Source: Kumtagia sp052180275
GTDB taxonomy: Bacteria > Pseudomonadota > Alphaproteobacteria > Rhizobiales > Rhizobiaceae
Length of the DNA stretch: 64,000 bases
Assembly (NCBI RefSeq): GCF_052180275.1
Contig: NZ_CP197465.1
Location: 6,200,001-6,264,000, forward strand
Reading direction: 5' to 3'
The position numbers were made by a program, and so were the translations under genes. Under the pieces are notes generated by a model. That model searched no databases, was not told where the DNA came from, and saw only the letters and a list, made by a program, of their open reading frames with translations. Below are positions 26,302 to 36,818 of the stretch, piece after piece (the stretch's first letter is position 1; each line of letters starts with the position of its first letter).

Positions 26302-26994
26302 ATGATCGTCCTCGCAATCGACTGTTCAGCCAGCCTCTGCGCCGCTTGCATCTACGACACTTCGGCGAACCGCGAGCTTGACCGTTCGGTACTCGATCTC
26401 GGCAAGGGGCACGCCGAGCACCTCATCGGCGTCATCGACGCGGCGCTTGCCGCCGCCGGCAAGACCTATGCCGACCTCGGCGCTATTGCCGTCGCGGTCG
26501 GGCCTGGCTCGTTCACCGGCATCCGCGTCGCGGTGTCGGCGGCGCGCGGTTTCGCGCTGGCGCTCGGCATTCCGGCGATCGGCGTGAACACGCTGGAAGC
26601 GCTGGCAATGGAGGCAAGGGCGGAAGCCGGCGCCGGGACGGTCATGGCGGTGCTTGGTGGTACGGCGGGAAATGCCCCGGCGACAGTCCAGACGGCCGTT
26701 TACGATGAATTCGGACACGAGGTGTATGCTCCTTCGATCATGGGTGCGGGGGAAGCAGCGGAACTGGCATTGCGGAGCGGGGCGGCGCTGGCCGGCACTG
26801 CCGCGCGGGCGGTCGCTGACCTCTCGGAGGGTCGTCTAGCCATAGCGCTGGAAAGCGCTACCGCCGACATCGCCACCTATGCGCGGATTGCGTCGGCGAA
26901 AGGCGCTTCCGGCGGCAAGCCGAGCCCGCTCTACCTCCGCGAGCCCGACGCAAAGCCGCAGGCGGGTTTTGTCCTGCCGCGGCGGGAGGAGTGA
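26302..26994 (+). CDS. tsaB: tRNA threonylcarbamoyladenosine biosynthesis protein TsaB
   Basis: TsaB is the partner of TsaD in making t6A at position 37 of tRNAs that read ANN codons. The 230-residue protein has the ASKHA N-terminal fold (MIVLAIDCSASLCAACIYD) and the characteristic VGPGSFTGIRVAVSAARGFALAL near residue 71. It overlaps rimI, and this tsaB-rimI order is common. The palindromic element lies just upstream and may include or displace its promoter. Confidence 0.92.
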   Translation: MIVLAIDCSASLCAACIYDTSANRELDRSVLDLGKGHAEHLIGVIDAALAAAGKTYADLGAIAVAVGPGSFTGIRVAVSAARGFALALGIPAIGVNTLEALAMEARAEAGAGTVMAVLGGTAGNAPATVQTAVYDEFGHEVYAPSIMGAGEAAELALRSGAALAGTAARAVADLSEGRLAIALESATADIATYARIASAKGASGGKPSPLYLREPDAKPQAGFVLPRREE

Positions 26995-27488
26995 TGCGTA
27001 TCCCGTTCCTGGCGCCACGCCAGCGCGAGTTCTCGATCGCGCCGCTTTCGTCCGCGGATCTGGCCGCCGTCGCGGCGATCCATCGCGAGGATTTTTCTCG
27101 TCCCTGGGGTGACGGCGAATTTGCGGGGCTGCTGGCGCAGGATACCGTCTTCGGCTTTGCCGCGCGCGAAGTTGGTCATGGGGCAGAGGGTCCGGTCGGC
27201 TTCGTGCTGGCGCGGCTGGCGGCCGGCGAGGGCGAGATCCTGACGGTGGCCGTCGCACGCTCCCACCGGCGGCTCGGCCTCGGCTGGCAGTTGATGGACG
27301 CGGTGCTGCGCGAGCTTCATGCGCGGCGCGCCGATGCGCTGTTCCTGGAAGTCGATGAATCGAACGCGGCTGCCATCGCGCTCTATCGCCGGCTGGGTTT
27401 CCTGCAGGTTGGGCGCCGGCCCAACTACTACGCCAACGAAAAAGGCCCCGCCGCGGGTGCGCTTGTCATGCGCCGTGATCTTCGTTAA
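26994..27488 (+). CDS. rimI: Ribosomal-protein-alanine N-acetyltransferase, RimI-like
   Basis: RimI acetylates the N-terminus of ribosomal protein S18. The GNAT-fold protein of about 164 residues shows the acetyl-CoA loop in VARSHRRLGLGWQLMDAVL near residue 86 and the DESNAAAIALYRRLGF motif near residue 121. The ATG at 26994 overlaps the tsaB stop by one base; a GTG three bases earlier, after GGGAGGA, is an equally plausible start. Some relatives carry a Fur/Mur gene next; none is seen here. Confidence 0.88.
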   Translation: MRIPFLAPRQREFSIAPLSSADLAAVAAIHREDFSRPWGDGEFAGLLAQDTVFGFAAREVGHGAEGPVGFVLARLAAGEGEILTVAVARSHRRLGLGWQLMDAVLRELHARRADALFLEVDESNAAAIALYRRLGFLQVGRRPNYYANEKGPAAGALVMRRDLR

Positions 27489-27792
27489 GCCTTCCAACGC
27501 CGGATCGGACACAATTCTGTCGCGTTGGTTCCTGTCAGGACTTTTGGTCTCAGCCGCAAAACCCGCCTCCGGGCGTCGTCAAAGCCGAGGCCATCATTCC
27601 TGACCTGAAGCTTTTCGACACAAGCCTTTCTTGGCCGGGTTTTCTGCCTCGCGAATGGTTTGACGACAGCTTCGGCTAGGCTCTGCACCGCCCGCATCGC
27701 ATTTTTCCCGGCCCTGGATCGTCGAATTGCGTCCGGTCCGGTACCGGGCTTCCAGCCGCTGCGGCTGCAATCCGACGGAGCAGCGGCGTGCT
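27489..27792. other. Gap between rimI and the acyltransferase gene
   Basis: These 304 bases hold no gene I can support. A Fur-family gene sits at this place in several relatives, and no trace of one is visible in any frame. Confidence 0.4.
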
Positions 27793-28593
27793 ATGATCGG
27801 GACGGTCCGGACGGTTCTGGCGCTGGCGGTCGTGGCGCTGACGACCATTGTGCTTGCGCCGCTCCAGATGCTCTGCCTGAAGACCGGCCTTTGCCGTGGA
27901 CGCCGCGTCTTGCGGCATTGGCACAAGATAGCCACCAGGATGCTCGGCGTGCGCATCCGCGTCTTCGGAGGCCCGGCGCCCGGCCGGCCGCTGATGATTG
28001 CTGCCAACCACGTCTCCTGGCTCGACATCACCGTGCTCGCCGCGATTGCCGACGTTTCCTTCATCGCCAAGTCGGAAATGTCGGCATGGCCGATCTTCGG
28101 CTGGTTCTCGCGCATGCAGCGTTCCGTCTATGTCGAGCGCGAACGCCGCCGCAAATCCGGCGACCAGGCCAGCGAGATCGCCAGCCGACTGGCCGAAGGC
28201 GACGTGATGGTGCTGTTCGCCGAGGGCACGACCGGCGACGGCAACCAGATCCTGCCGTTCAAGACCACGCTGTTCGGCGCCGCGTCGATGATGCTGTCGG
28301 CGAGCAAGCATGACGAGATGTGGATCCAGCCTGTCGCGCTTGCCTATACGAGGCTGCAGGGTCTGCCGATGGGGCGGCAGTATCGCGGCCTGGCGGCCTG
28401 GATCGGCGACGAGGATCTGGTGCCTCATCTGAGCGCGGTGCTGCGCGAGGGCGCGATGGATGTAGAGGTGCATTTTGGCGAGCCGGTTTCATTCACGGCC
28501 AAAAGCAACCGCAAGGAGGTTGCTCGCTTGGTCGAGGCGCGGGTGCGCGAAATGCTGTCGGCGGCGCTGACCAATCCAGCGCCGCGACCCTGA
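27793..28593 (+). CDS. plsC: 1-acyl-sn-glycerol-3-phosphate acyltransferase
   Basis: PlsC-type enzymes acylate lysophosphatidate at the inner membrane. The 266-residue product has an N-terminal membrane helix (about residues 6-28). The acyltransferase motif I follows as NHVSWLDI near residue 73 (His and Asp four residues apart). The FAEGTTGDGN motif near residue 140 replaces the usual EGTRS, as in the rhizobial OlsA/PlsC-like subfamily. I chose the ATG at 27793, which places the membrane helix at the start; the frame is open to 27727. An OlsA-type role in ornithine lipids is possible. Confidence 0.85.
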   Translation: MIGTVRTVLALAVVALTTIVLAPLQMLCLKTGLCRGRRVLRHWHKIATRMLGVRIRVFGGPAPGRPLMIAANHVSWLDITVLAAIADVSFIAKSEMSAWPIFGWFSRMQRSVYVERERRRKSGDQASEIASRLAEGDVMVLFAEGTTGDGNQILPFKTTLFGAASMMLSASKHDEMWIQPVALAYTRLQGLPMGRQYRGLAAWIGDEDLVPHLSAVLREGAMDVEVHFGEPVSFTAKSNRKEVARLVEARVREMLSAALTNPAPRP

Positions 28594-28648
28594 ACCACCA
28601 GCGCTTGCGGTCTGTCCTTCGTCACGAAAAGGCGCTAGAAGCCGGGCA

Positions 28649-30052
<1,404 letters not shown>

Positions 30053-30072
30053 GTTCCAGAGAGGAGAGACGT

Positions 30073-31116
30073 TTGGTCGCCACCGCAGATCTGAAGCAGG
30101 CGCCTTCCGGGGCGTCGGATATGGCGCACATCGTCCTGACCTTCGACAACAACAAGCTTGCCAGCGCGCTTTACGGCCAGTTCGACGAGAACCTGGCTCG
30201 GCTGGAACAAAAGCTCGGCGTCGACATCCGCTCGCGCGGCAACCAGGTTGCCATCAAGGGCAGTGCTGCCGCCGCCGAGCAGGCACAGCGGGCGCTGGAT
30301 AATCTCTACGGCATCCTGCAGAAGGGCGCCAACATCGCCCAGTCGGACGTCGACGGCGCGATCCGCATGGCGATTGCCGGCGACGACCAACTCACGCTGC
30401 CGACACTGGAGCGCAAGGGCAAGATGGCTGCCGCGCAGATCGCCACCCGCAAGAAGACGATCTACGCCCGTTCGCTCAACCAGGATGCCTATATGCGCGC
30501 CCTGGAGCGCTCGGAACTGGTGTTCGGCATCGGGCCGGCGGGCACGGGCAAGACCTATCTGGCGGTGGCGCATGCCGCGATGCTGCTGGAGCGCGGCATG
30601 GTCGAGCGTATCATCCTGTCGCGGCCGGCGGTCGAGGCCGGCGAGCGGCTCGGCTTCCTGCCCGGCGACATGAAGGAAAAGGTCGACCCGTATCTTCGGC
30701 CGCTCTACGACGCCCTCTACGACATGATGCCCGCCGACAAGGTCGAGCGGGCGCTGACCGCGGGCGTCATCGAGATCGCGCCGCTGGCCTTCATGCGCGG
30801 CCGTACGCTGGCGCATTCGGCGGTGATCCTCGACGAGGCGCAGAACACCACGCCGATGCAGATGAAGATGTTCCTGACCCGTCTCGGCGAGGGCTCGCGC
30901 ATGATCGTAACCGGCGACCCGACGCAGATCGACCTGCCGCCGCAGACGAAATCCGGGCTCGTCGAGGCGCTGCGCATTCTCGACGGCGTCACGGGGTCGG
31001 TCATCGTCCGCTTCAACGATGTCGACATCGTCCGCCATCCGCTGGTGGCGGAGATCGTGCGCGCCTACGACCGTGACGCCAAACTGTCGCGCGGTCTCGG
31101 CGTCGGCGAGAACTGA
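30073..31116 (+). CDS. phoH: PhoH-like ATPase
   Basis: PhoH proteins are RNA-linked ATPases of uncertain exact role, often linked to YbeY. The 347-residue product has Walker A GPAGTGKTYLAVAHA near residue 155 and Walker B VILDEAQNTT near residue 250, followed by GDPTQIDLP. The start is the TTG at 30073, which follows GAGGAGAG at proper spacing; the first ATG at 30121 lacks a ribosome-binding site. It lies 20 bases after miaB and 18 before ybeY. Confidence 0.92.
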   Translation: MVATADLKQAPSGASDMAHIVLTFDNNKLASALYGQFDENLARLEQKLGVDIRSRGNQVAIKGSAAAAEQAQRALDNLYGILQKGANIAQSDVDGAIRMAIAGDDQLTLPTLERKGKMAAAQIATRKKTIYARSLNQDAYMRALERSELVFGIGPAGTGKTYLAVAHAAMLLERGMVERIILSRPAVEAGERLGFLPGDMKEKVDPYLRPLYDALYDMMPADKVERALTAGVIEIAPLAFMRGRTLAHSAVILDEAQNTTPMQMKMFLTRLGEGSRMIVTGDPTQIDLPPQTKSGLVEALRILDGVTGSVIVRFNDVDIVRHPLVAEIVRAYDRDAKLSRGLGVGEN

Positions 31117-31134
31117 GCCGTATCCGATAGCCCC

Positions 31135-31641
31135 ATGGCGAAGACTGCCAAGCAAAATCGGACGGAAGTCGCAATCACCATCGATGTCTCCATCGAGGCG
31201 GGAGGCTGGCCATCCGAGGAACTGCTGGGCATGCTGGCGGCGCACGCTGCCGAGGCGGCGATCGCGGAAGCCGGCGGCCATGCGGCGCAACCGGTCGAGC
31301 TCAGCCTGATGTTCACCGACGATGCGCATATCCAGGCGCTGAACGCCGAATGGCGCGGCAAGGACAAGCCGACCAACGTGCTGTCCTTTCCAGCTTTTCC
31401 GGCGAAGATAGGCGCTGCGCTGCCGCCGATGCTCGGCGACATCGTGCTGGCCTTCGAGACGGTGAAGAACGAAGCCGCGCTGGAAGGAAAACCCTTCGAG
31501 CACCATATCACCCATCTCATCGTCCATGGCCTGCTGCATCTGATGGGGCACGACCATGAGACGGACGGGGAAGCCGAGGTGATGGAGGAGCTGGAGCGCC
31601 GGGTGCTGGCGAGGCTTGCCATTCCCGATCCCTACGCGTAA
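31135..31641 (+). CDS. ybeY: Endoribonuclease YbeY (rRNA maturation)
   Basis: YbeY is a zinc endoribonuclease that takes part in 16S rRNA 3'-end maturation and 70S quality control. The 168-residue protein carries the zinc site HGLLHLMGHDHETD near residue 125 (three His). NVLSFPAF near residue 80 is also typical. It sits between phoH and corC as in many proteobacteria. Confidence 0.95.
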   Translation: MAKTAKQNRTEVAITIDVSIEAGGWPSEELLGMLAAHAAEAAIAEAGGHAAQPVELSLMFTDDAHIQALNAEWRGKDKPTNVLSFPAFPAKIGAALPPMLGDIVLAFETVKNEAALEGKPFEHHITHLIVHGLLHLMGHDHETDGEAEVMEELERRVLARLAIPDPYA

Positions 31642-31668
31642 CAGAAAGCGTCCAACGACCGGAACGAG

Positions 31669-32733
31669 ATGAACGACACCCCCGAGACTGCCGCCGGCCC
31701 CGAAACGGGCAGCGTCAGGAAGATTTCTGACCAGGCCGACGAAAGCCCGAGTCCGAGTACCACCGCGCCGGCGCCGCCGGAACGCACCTCCTTCATAGAA
31801 TGGCTGTCGACGCTGTTCAGGCAACGCAACGGCAACAGCCTGCGCGACGACCTGACCGACGCGCTTGCCGAGAGCGAGGCCGACGCCGAGGCGTTCTCGC
31901 CGGCAGAACGCGCGATGCTCAACAACATCCTGCGGCTGCGCGAGGTTCGCGTCGAGGATGTGATGGTACCACGCGCCGACATCGAGGCGGTCGAGATATC
32001 GACCACGCTCGGCGCACTGCTGAACATATTCGAGCAATCCGGGCATTCGCGCATGCCGGTCTATTCCGGGACGCTCGACGATCCACGCGGCATGGTCCAC
32101 ATCCGCGACGTGCTGGCGCATATCACGCGCTCGGCCCGCGCCAAGAAAACCCGAACAACACGAAAGCCGCCGGTGGCAGCCGCCGGCCCGCTGGACCTGG
32201 CGAATGTCGAACTCGGCCGCTCGATCGGCGAACTCGACCTGATCCGCACGGTGCTGTTCGTGCCCCCCTCGATGCTGGCTTCCGACCTGATGGCGCGCAT
32301 GCAGGCGGCGCGCACCCAGATGGCACTGGTGATCGACGAATATGGCGGCACCGACGGGCTCGCCTCGCTGGAAGACATCGTCGAGATGGTCGTCGGTGAC
32401 ATCGAGGATGAGCACGACGAGGAAGAACCGCTGATCACCCAGGCCGGCGAAGGCGTCTATGTCGTCGACGCCAAGGCCGAGATTGATGACGTCGCCAAGA
32501 TGATCGGCAGCGATTTCGCGCCGGGCGAGCATGGCGAATATGTCGACACGATCGGCGGCCTGATCTTCAATGCGCTTGGCCGTGTGCCGGCGCGCGGCGA
32601 GGTGGTTCAGGCCGTGCCCGGCTACGAGTTCCACGTGCTCGATGCCGATCCGCGCCGCGTCAAGCGCGTGCGCATCGTTGAAGTGAAAAGCGAGCGCCGT
32701 CGGCGTGCCGCGAAGACCGAGCCGACCGAGTAG
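31669..32733 (+). CDS. CorC/HlyC-type CBS-domain protein
   Basis: The 354-residue protein has two CBS domains (VMVPRADIEAVE near residue 100; VPPSMLASDLMARMQ near 195) and a C-terminal CorC/HlyC domain (GGLIFNALGRVPARGEVV near residue 300). The N-terminal DUF21 membrane domain of full CorB proteins is absent, as in E. coli CorC (YbeX). CorC is linked to magnesium and cobalt efflux and, by neighbourhood, to ribosome-related functions. lnt often follows; here an E1-like gene does. Confidence 0.9.
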   Translation: MNDTPETAAGPETGSVRKISDQADESPSPSTTAPAPPERTSFIEWLSTLFRQRNGNSLRDDLTDALAESEADAEAFSPAERAMLNNILRLREVRVEDVMVPRADIEAVEISTTLGALLNIFEQSGHSRMPVYSGTLDDPRGMVHIRDVLAHITRSARAKKTRTTRKPPVAAAGPLDLANVELGRSIGELDLIRTVLFVPPSMLASDLMARMQAARTQMALVIDEYGGTDGLASLEDIVEMVVGDIEDEHDEEEPLITQAGEGVYVVDAKAEIDDVAKMIGSDFAPGEHGEYVDTIGGLIFNALGRVPARGEVVQAVPGYEFHVLDADPRRVKRVRIVEVKSERRRRAAKTEPTE

Positions 32734-32776
32734 TCGATCGGTTTTAATCCTGCCAGCGCCGGTCTATCTTCCACCG

Positions 32777-33535
32777 ATGACCCCAGCAGCCTTCACGCCC
32801 GACGAACTCGAACGCTACGCGCGCCACATCGTGCTGCCGGAGGTCGGCGGACCCGGGCAGCAGAGACTGAAGCGCGCCCGTGTGCTGGTGATCGGCGCCG
32901 GCGGGCTGGGAGCGCCGGTGCTGCAATATCTGGCGGCGGCGGGCGTCGGCACGCTGGGCGTGGTCGACGACGACACGGTGTCGCTCTCCAACCTGCAACG
33001 CCAGGTCATCCACGACACCGGCTCGGTGGGCGAGGCCAAGAATGCAAGTGCGGCGCGCTCCATCGCCCGCATCAATCCGAATGTGGCAGTCGAGGTCCAC
33101 GATTTCCGTATCACAACGGACAACGCCCGCGAACTGGTGCGCCGCTACGATGTCGTCGCCGACGGCTCGGACAATTTCGACACGCGCTACGCAGTGGCCG
33201 ATGCCTGCGCGGCCGAAGAAAAGCCGCTGGTGCATGCCGCTGTCGGCCGGTTCGACGGCTCGCTGACGGTGCTGAAGCCATTCGAGAGCGGCGGCGACGG
33301 GCAGCGCAATCCATCCTACCGTGATCTGTTTCCCGAGCCGCCGCCCGCGGGCATGGTGCCTTCCTGCGCCGAGGCTGGCGTGCTCGGCGCGCTGACTGGC
33401 GTCATGGGAACGCTGCAGGCGGTGGAGGTGATCAAGCTAATCACGGGCATCGGTGAGCCGCTGGTCGGCCGGTTGCTGCTCTATGACGGGCTGGCCGCGC
33501 AGTTCGACACGATCCGCTACAAAGCTTCTCAATGA
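32777..33535 (+). CDS. MoeB/ThiF-like E1 adenylyltransferase lacking the zinc site
   Basis: The 252-residue protein has the E1-like nucleotide fold: VLVIGAGGLGAPVLQYLAAAGVG near residue 35, DDDTVSLSNLQRQVIH near 65 and DGSDNFDTRYAVADAC near 130. Such enzymes adenylate the C-terminus of MoaD or ThiS for sulfur transfer. The catalytic-type Cys in PSCAEAGVLGAL is kept. Two features differ from standard MoeB: the Cys that usually lies before YRDLF is a Ser, and the C-terminal CPxC part is missing, so the structural zinc site appears lost. No ThiS or MoaD gene is adjacent. Its stop overlaps the next gene in ATGA. Confidence 0.85.
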   Translation: MTPAAFTPDELERYARHIVLPEVGGPGQQRLKRARVLVIGAGGLGAPVLQYLAAAGVGTLGVVDDDTVSLSNLQRQVIHDTGSVGEAKNASAARSIARINPNVAVEVHDFRITTDNARELVRRYDVVADGSDNFDTRYAVADACAAEEKPLVHAAVGRFDGSLTVLKPFESGGDGQRNPSYRDLFPEPPPAGMVPSCAEAGVLGALTGVMGTLQAVEVIKLITGIGEPLVGRLLLYDGLAAQFDTIRYKASQ

Positions 33536-34014
33536 GCGGCGACATCACCGTCTCGCAACTGCCGGCGGATTTCGGGGATTGGCAGGGCCTGCTGGCGCTC
33601 ATCCGCCGCGCCTTCGCCTATATGGACGGTGTTATCGACCCGCCGTCTTCGGCGCATCTGCTGACACCGGCGCTGCTACGCAAGAAGGCGCAGGCCGAGA
33701 CAATTTTCCTCGCATTTCAAGGCAAGCTGCTCGTCGGTTGCGTTGCGCTCGACGATCGCGGCGACCGTCTCTATCTCGGCAAGCTGGCGGTAGAACCCGA
33801 TTTTCAGGGCCGTGGCATAAGCCGCCGCCTGCTGGATGCCGCAGAGCAGTTCGCCTGCGCCCAGAGCCGGCCAATGATCGAGCTTCAAACGCGCGTCGAG
33901 TTGACCGGCAACCACAAAACCTTCGCGCGGTTGGGTTTCGTCGAGACCGCGCGCACCGCCCATCCCGGATACGACCGCCCGACATCGATCACCATGCGCA
34001 AGACATTGGCATGA
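33532..34014 (+). CDS. GNAT-family N-acetyltransferase
   Basis: The 160-residue protein has the GNAT fold, with the acetyl-CoA loop in LAVEPDFQGRGISRRLLDAAE near residue 85 (Q-G-R-G-I) and the typical late motif NHKTFARLGFVETAR near residue 127. The substrate is unknown. It is joined by ATGA overlaps to the E1-like gene before and to the aconitase X large subunit after, so it is probably made in step with them and may act in the same pathway. Confidence 0.85.
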   Translation: MSGDITVSQLPADFGDWQGLLALIRRAFAYMDGVIDPPSSAHLLTPALLRKKAQAETIFLAFQGKLLVGCVALDDRGDRLYLGKLAVEPDFQGRGISRRLLDAAEQFACAQSRPMIELQTRVELTGNHKTFARLGFVETARTAHPGYDRPTSITMRKTLA

Positions 34015-35267
34015 GCCTGGTCCTGACCGACGAAGAACAGGCAATCGCTGTCGGGCGGAACGGCGAAGGTGCCGCGATGGCGATGCGCATCGTCGCCGAA
34101 AGCGCCCGTCTGCTTGGCGCCCCGCGCCTTATCCCGATTGCCTCGGCCCACATAGACGGCGCGCTCTATCACGGCGATTCCGGCACATTGTTCGCGGAAA
34201 GACTGGTGGAGGGCGATGCGAAAGTCACGGTGCGTTCGACCCTGAATGTCGGCGCGCTGGACCTCATGGGCTGTTCGCGCGTGCGGCTGGAAGAGCCGGC
34301 GCGCGGCATGGCGCGGCGCATGATGAACGCCTATCGCAGGCTGGGCTGCGAACCGAGCTGGACCTGCGCGCCCTATCAGGCCGGACATCGGCCGGCCTTC
34401 GGCGCGAATGTGGCATGGGGCGAATCAAACGCCGTGGTCTTCTGCAATTCGGTGCTCGGCGCGCGCACCAATCGGTATGGCGATTTTCTGGACATCGCCT
34501 GTGCGATTGCAGGCCGAGCGCCGGATTGCGGGCTACACTGGGTGCAGAATCGGAAGGCACGGCTGGTATTCGATGTCGGCGGGCTTTCGCCGGCATTCAT
34601 GAAGTCGGAAATCGCATGGCCGGTGCTGGGCAGCCTTTATGGCCGCGAAGTCGGCAACACGATCGGTATCGTGGCCGGCGTCGAAGGTCATCCCGGCGAG
34701 GACGCGCTGAAGGCGTTTGGCGCGGCGGCGGCTTCGACCGGCGCTGTCGGACTTTTCCACATCGCCGGCGTGACGCCCGAGGCGCCTGACCTTGCCAAAG
34801 CACTGGGAAATATGCCTGCAGAAACGACCATCGTTGTGACCGAACAGATGGTGCGGGCGGCGCAGGCGCGACTCTCGACGGCGGCCGGTGCGGATCGCGT
34901 TGACGCGGTTGCGATCGGTAGCCCGCATCTTTCGGCGGCCGAAGTCGAGCGGCTTGAAGCGCTGATCGCCGGGCGAAAACTCGCCGTGCCGCTCTATGCC
35001 TGCACGGGTCGCCACGTGCTCGCCGCGCTGGAAAAGGATGGCCGCCGCAAGGCGCTGGAAAAGGCAGGCGTCGTTATCGTCGCCGACACCTGCATCGTTG
35101 TCACGCCGATCCTGCCAGACAGGAAGGACGGCGTGCTGATGACCAATTCCGGAAAATTCGCGCAATATGCGCCGGGCAATACCGGTTATGCCGTGCTCTA
35201 CGGCTCGATGGCCGATTGCGTCGAAAGCGCCGTTGCTGGCCGGCCGGTGTTCGGGTTCCGATCATGA
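34011..35267 (+). CDS. Aconitase X, large (catalytic) subunit
   Basis: The 418-residue protein belongs to the DUF521/aconitase X catalytic family. It has the IPIASAHIDGALYHG stretch near residue 41, CAPYQAGHRPAFGANVAWGESNAVVFCNSVLGARTN around residue 121 and a Cys in DTCIVVTPIL near residue 362, which together supply iron-sulfur and substrate residues. Known members dehydrate cis-3-hydroxy-L-proline (bacteria) or phosphomevalonate (archaea). The two-gene form with the small subunit directly after is a recognised bacterial arrangement. The start is the ATG at 34011 within ATGA of the GNAT gene; the open frame extends upstream only as a shadow. Confidence 0.9.
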   Translation: MSLVLTDEEQAIAVGRNGEGAAMAMRIVAESARLLGAPRLIPIASAHIDGALYHGDSGTLFAERLVEGDAKVTVRSTLNVGALDLMGCSRVRLEEPARGMARRMMNAYRRLGCEPSWTCAPYQAGHRPAFGANVAWGESNAVVFCNSVLGARTNRYGDFLDIACAIAGRAPDCGLHWVQNRKARLVFDVGGLSPAFMKSEIAWPVLGSLYGREVGNTIGIVAGVEGHPGEDALKAFGAAAASTGAVGLFHIAGVTPEAPDLAKALGNMPAETTIVVTEQMVRAAQARLSTAAGADRVDAVAIGSPHLSAAEVERLEALIAGRKLAVPLYACTGRHVLAALEKDGRRKALEKAGVVIVADTCIVVTPILPDRKDGVLMTNSGKFAQYAPGNTGYAVLYGSMADCVESAVAGRPVFGFRS

Positions 35268-35692
35268 CGCCGCCGCGCGAGAAGATTTTCGCTCGTGGTC
35301 AGGTGCTGGTTGCCGGGTCCGCCGGCCAGGGCGAGGCGCTGCTTCTGACGGCGCCGATCAGTTTCTGGGGCGGCGTTGACCCGGCAAGCGGCCGCATCGC
35401 CGATGTCCGCCATCCCCAGCATGGCCTGTCGATCGCCGGGAAGGTGCTGTTCCTGCCGGGCACGATCGGTTCGTCCTCGGCGTCCGCCGTGCTGCTTGAA
35501 CTGGTGCATGCCGGCTACGAGCCGGCGGCGATCGTGCTGCACGAACCCGACGCGATCCTGCTGCTCGGGCTCATCGTGGCGCGTGAAATGGGTTGGGAAA
35601 CGCCAATGGCGGTCAAGCTGGAGCGCAAGCGGTTCGAGGCGTTTCGCGGCTTGATAGTCTGTGTCGGCGAAGACGGCGTGATTGCAGCCTGA
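35264..35692 (+). CDS. Aconitase X, small (swivel) subunit
   Basis: The 142-residue protein matches DUF126, the swivel domain of aconitase X. It has FWGGVDPASGRIADVRHPQHG near residue 30 and LPGTIGSSSASAVLLEL near residue 64, whose Ser-rich loop helps form the active site. It overlaps the large subunit by four bases. The pair would form a dehydratase; by analogy the substrate may be cis-3-hydroxy-L-proline, but no proline-pathway genes lie beside it. I chose the ATG at 35264. Confidence 0.9.
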   Translation: MTPPREKIFARGQVLVAGSAGQGEALLLTAPISFWGGVDPASGRIADVRHPQHGLSIAGKVLFLPGTIGSSSASAVLLELVHAGYEPAAIVLHEPDAILLLGLIVAREMGWETPMAVKLERKRFEAFRGLIVCVGEDGVIAA

Positions 35693-35743
35693 TCGTCGTG
35701 ACCTGAAGGGCCGCAGACCCCTCGCCAATCTCTCGCGCCTTCC

Positions 35744-36733
35744 TCAGAACCGCCACTTCATCCCTTGCTCGGGAATGATGAAGTTGACGCCGAGATCGTT
35801 CTCCGCCTGGAGTTCCCTCAGGATATCCTCCTGCGGCAGCGGTCCCTTCTTCAGCGAATATTTGATGTGGCTGATCACCACGGGCAGGTCCTTGAGGCTG
35901 CCTTCTCCAGCCTTGTCCTCCAGCCCGCGCAATGACTTCAGCAACCATGCCGGCGTCAGATGGCCGAACAGAAACTTGTCCGGTTGGGCATTGGTATAGG
36001 ACACTTCGATGATGATGGCCCTGAGCTGTTTCTGCCGAACCTTGTCGGAGACGGCGGCCCAGACATCGGCGATCTTCGACGACTTCTCGACCTCGTCCGG
36101 CCCGGTGTCGCCGAAGCAGAGCAGCGCGTCATTGCCGCTCTCGATCAGGAAGGCCGTCGATTCCACACCGCCATGGCTGAGGGGAAAGGCGGTGACGCTC
36201 ATGCCTGTCCCTGTAATCTCGACCTTACCGGCGGCCGGCAGGTCGCGATATTCGTATTTCTTGAGCTGCGGTTGCTTGCCCCGGTTGCCGAAATTGGGCC
36301 AGGCTTCCCAGTTGAAATAGGTTTGCTCGATGTCTGCGTTGACCGAGGGCAGCGCGTAGATCGGCTTCTTGCCGTCGTCGGGCGACGCCGCGATCAGGCC
36401 GGCGATGTGGTCGAGATGGGCATGACTGATGAGATAACCCTTGATCTGCTCGACCAGCGCGTAGCCGACCTTCGTATACGGCGAATCGTCCGGCACGGTC
36501 AGACCGTCCAAGGCGCCCTTGGCGTCCGCGACACGCAGCCCGGCGACCAGTGCGCCAGCATCGCAAGTCACGGCGCGCGGATCGCCATGCGGCGCGATCA
36601 GGTAGGCGCTGAGATTGCCGTCCTCGATCCCGCCGCGCGCTCCGAGCGTCACGACGTCGAAGCCTTCGTCGGCCTGCGCCACTGCAGAGAGCGCCAGAAA
36701 TGCCGCGAGGGCGGGCAATGCCGTCCGTTTCAT
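35744..36733 (-). CDS. Secreted metallo-beta-lactamase-fold protein, class II cyclic-nucleotide phosphodiesterase-like
   Basis: The 329-residue product has a signal peptide (ALPALAAFLALSAVAQADE) and the metal motif SHAHLDHIAG near residue 103, with further ligands in PLSHGGVES and CFGDTGPD. This pattern, with the long C-terminal VVISHIKYSLKKG motif, is that of class II 3',5'-cyclic-nucleotide phosphodiesterases (CpdP-like), which are exported. It would break down cAMP or cGMP in the periplasm. AAGAGG precedes the ATG. Confidence 0.85.
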   Translation of the reverse strand: MKRTALPALAAFLALSAVAQADEGFDVVTLGARGGIEDGNLSAYLIAPHGDPRAVTCDAGALVAGLRVADAKGALDGLTVPDDSPYTKVGYALVEQIKGYLISHAHLDHIAGLIAASPDDGKKPIYALPSVNADIEQTYFNWEAWPNFGNRGKQPQLKKYEYRDLPAAGKVEITGTGMSVTAFPLSHGGVESTAFLIESGNDALLCFGDTGPDEVEKSSKIADVWAAVSDKVRQKQLRAIIIEVSYTNAQPDKFLFGHLTPAWLLKSLRGLEDKAGEGSLKDLPVVISHIKYSLKKGPLPQEDILRELQAENDLGVNFIIPEQGMKWRF

Positions 36734-36818
36734 CGAGACCTCTTCCCGGTTGTGATGCCGCGCACATAGCGCGCGTTCATGACGCGATGGTGTAGGGCGG
36801 CGGCAAATGACTCCGACG

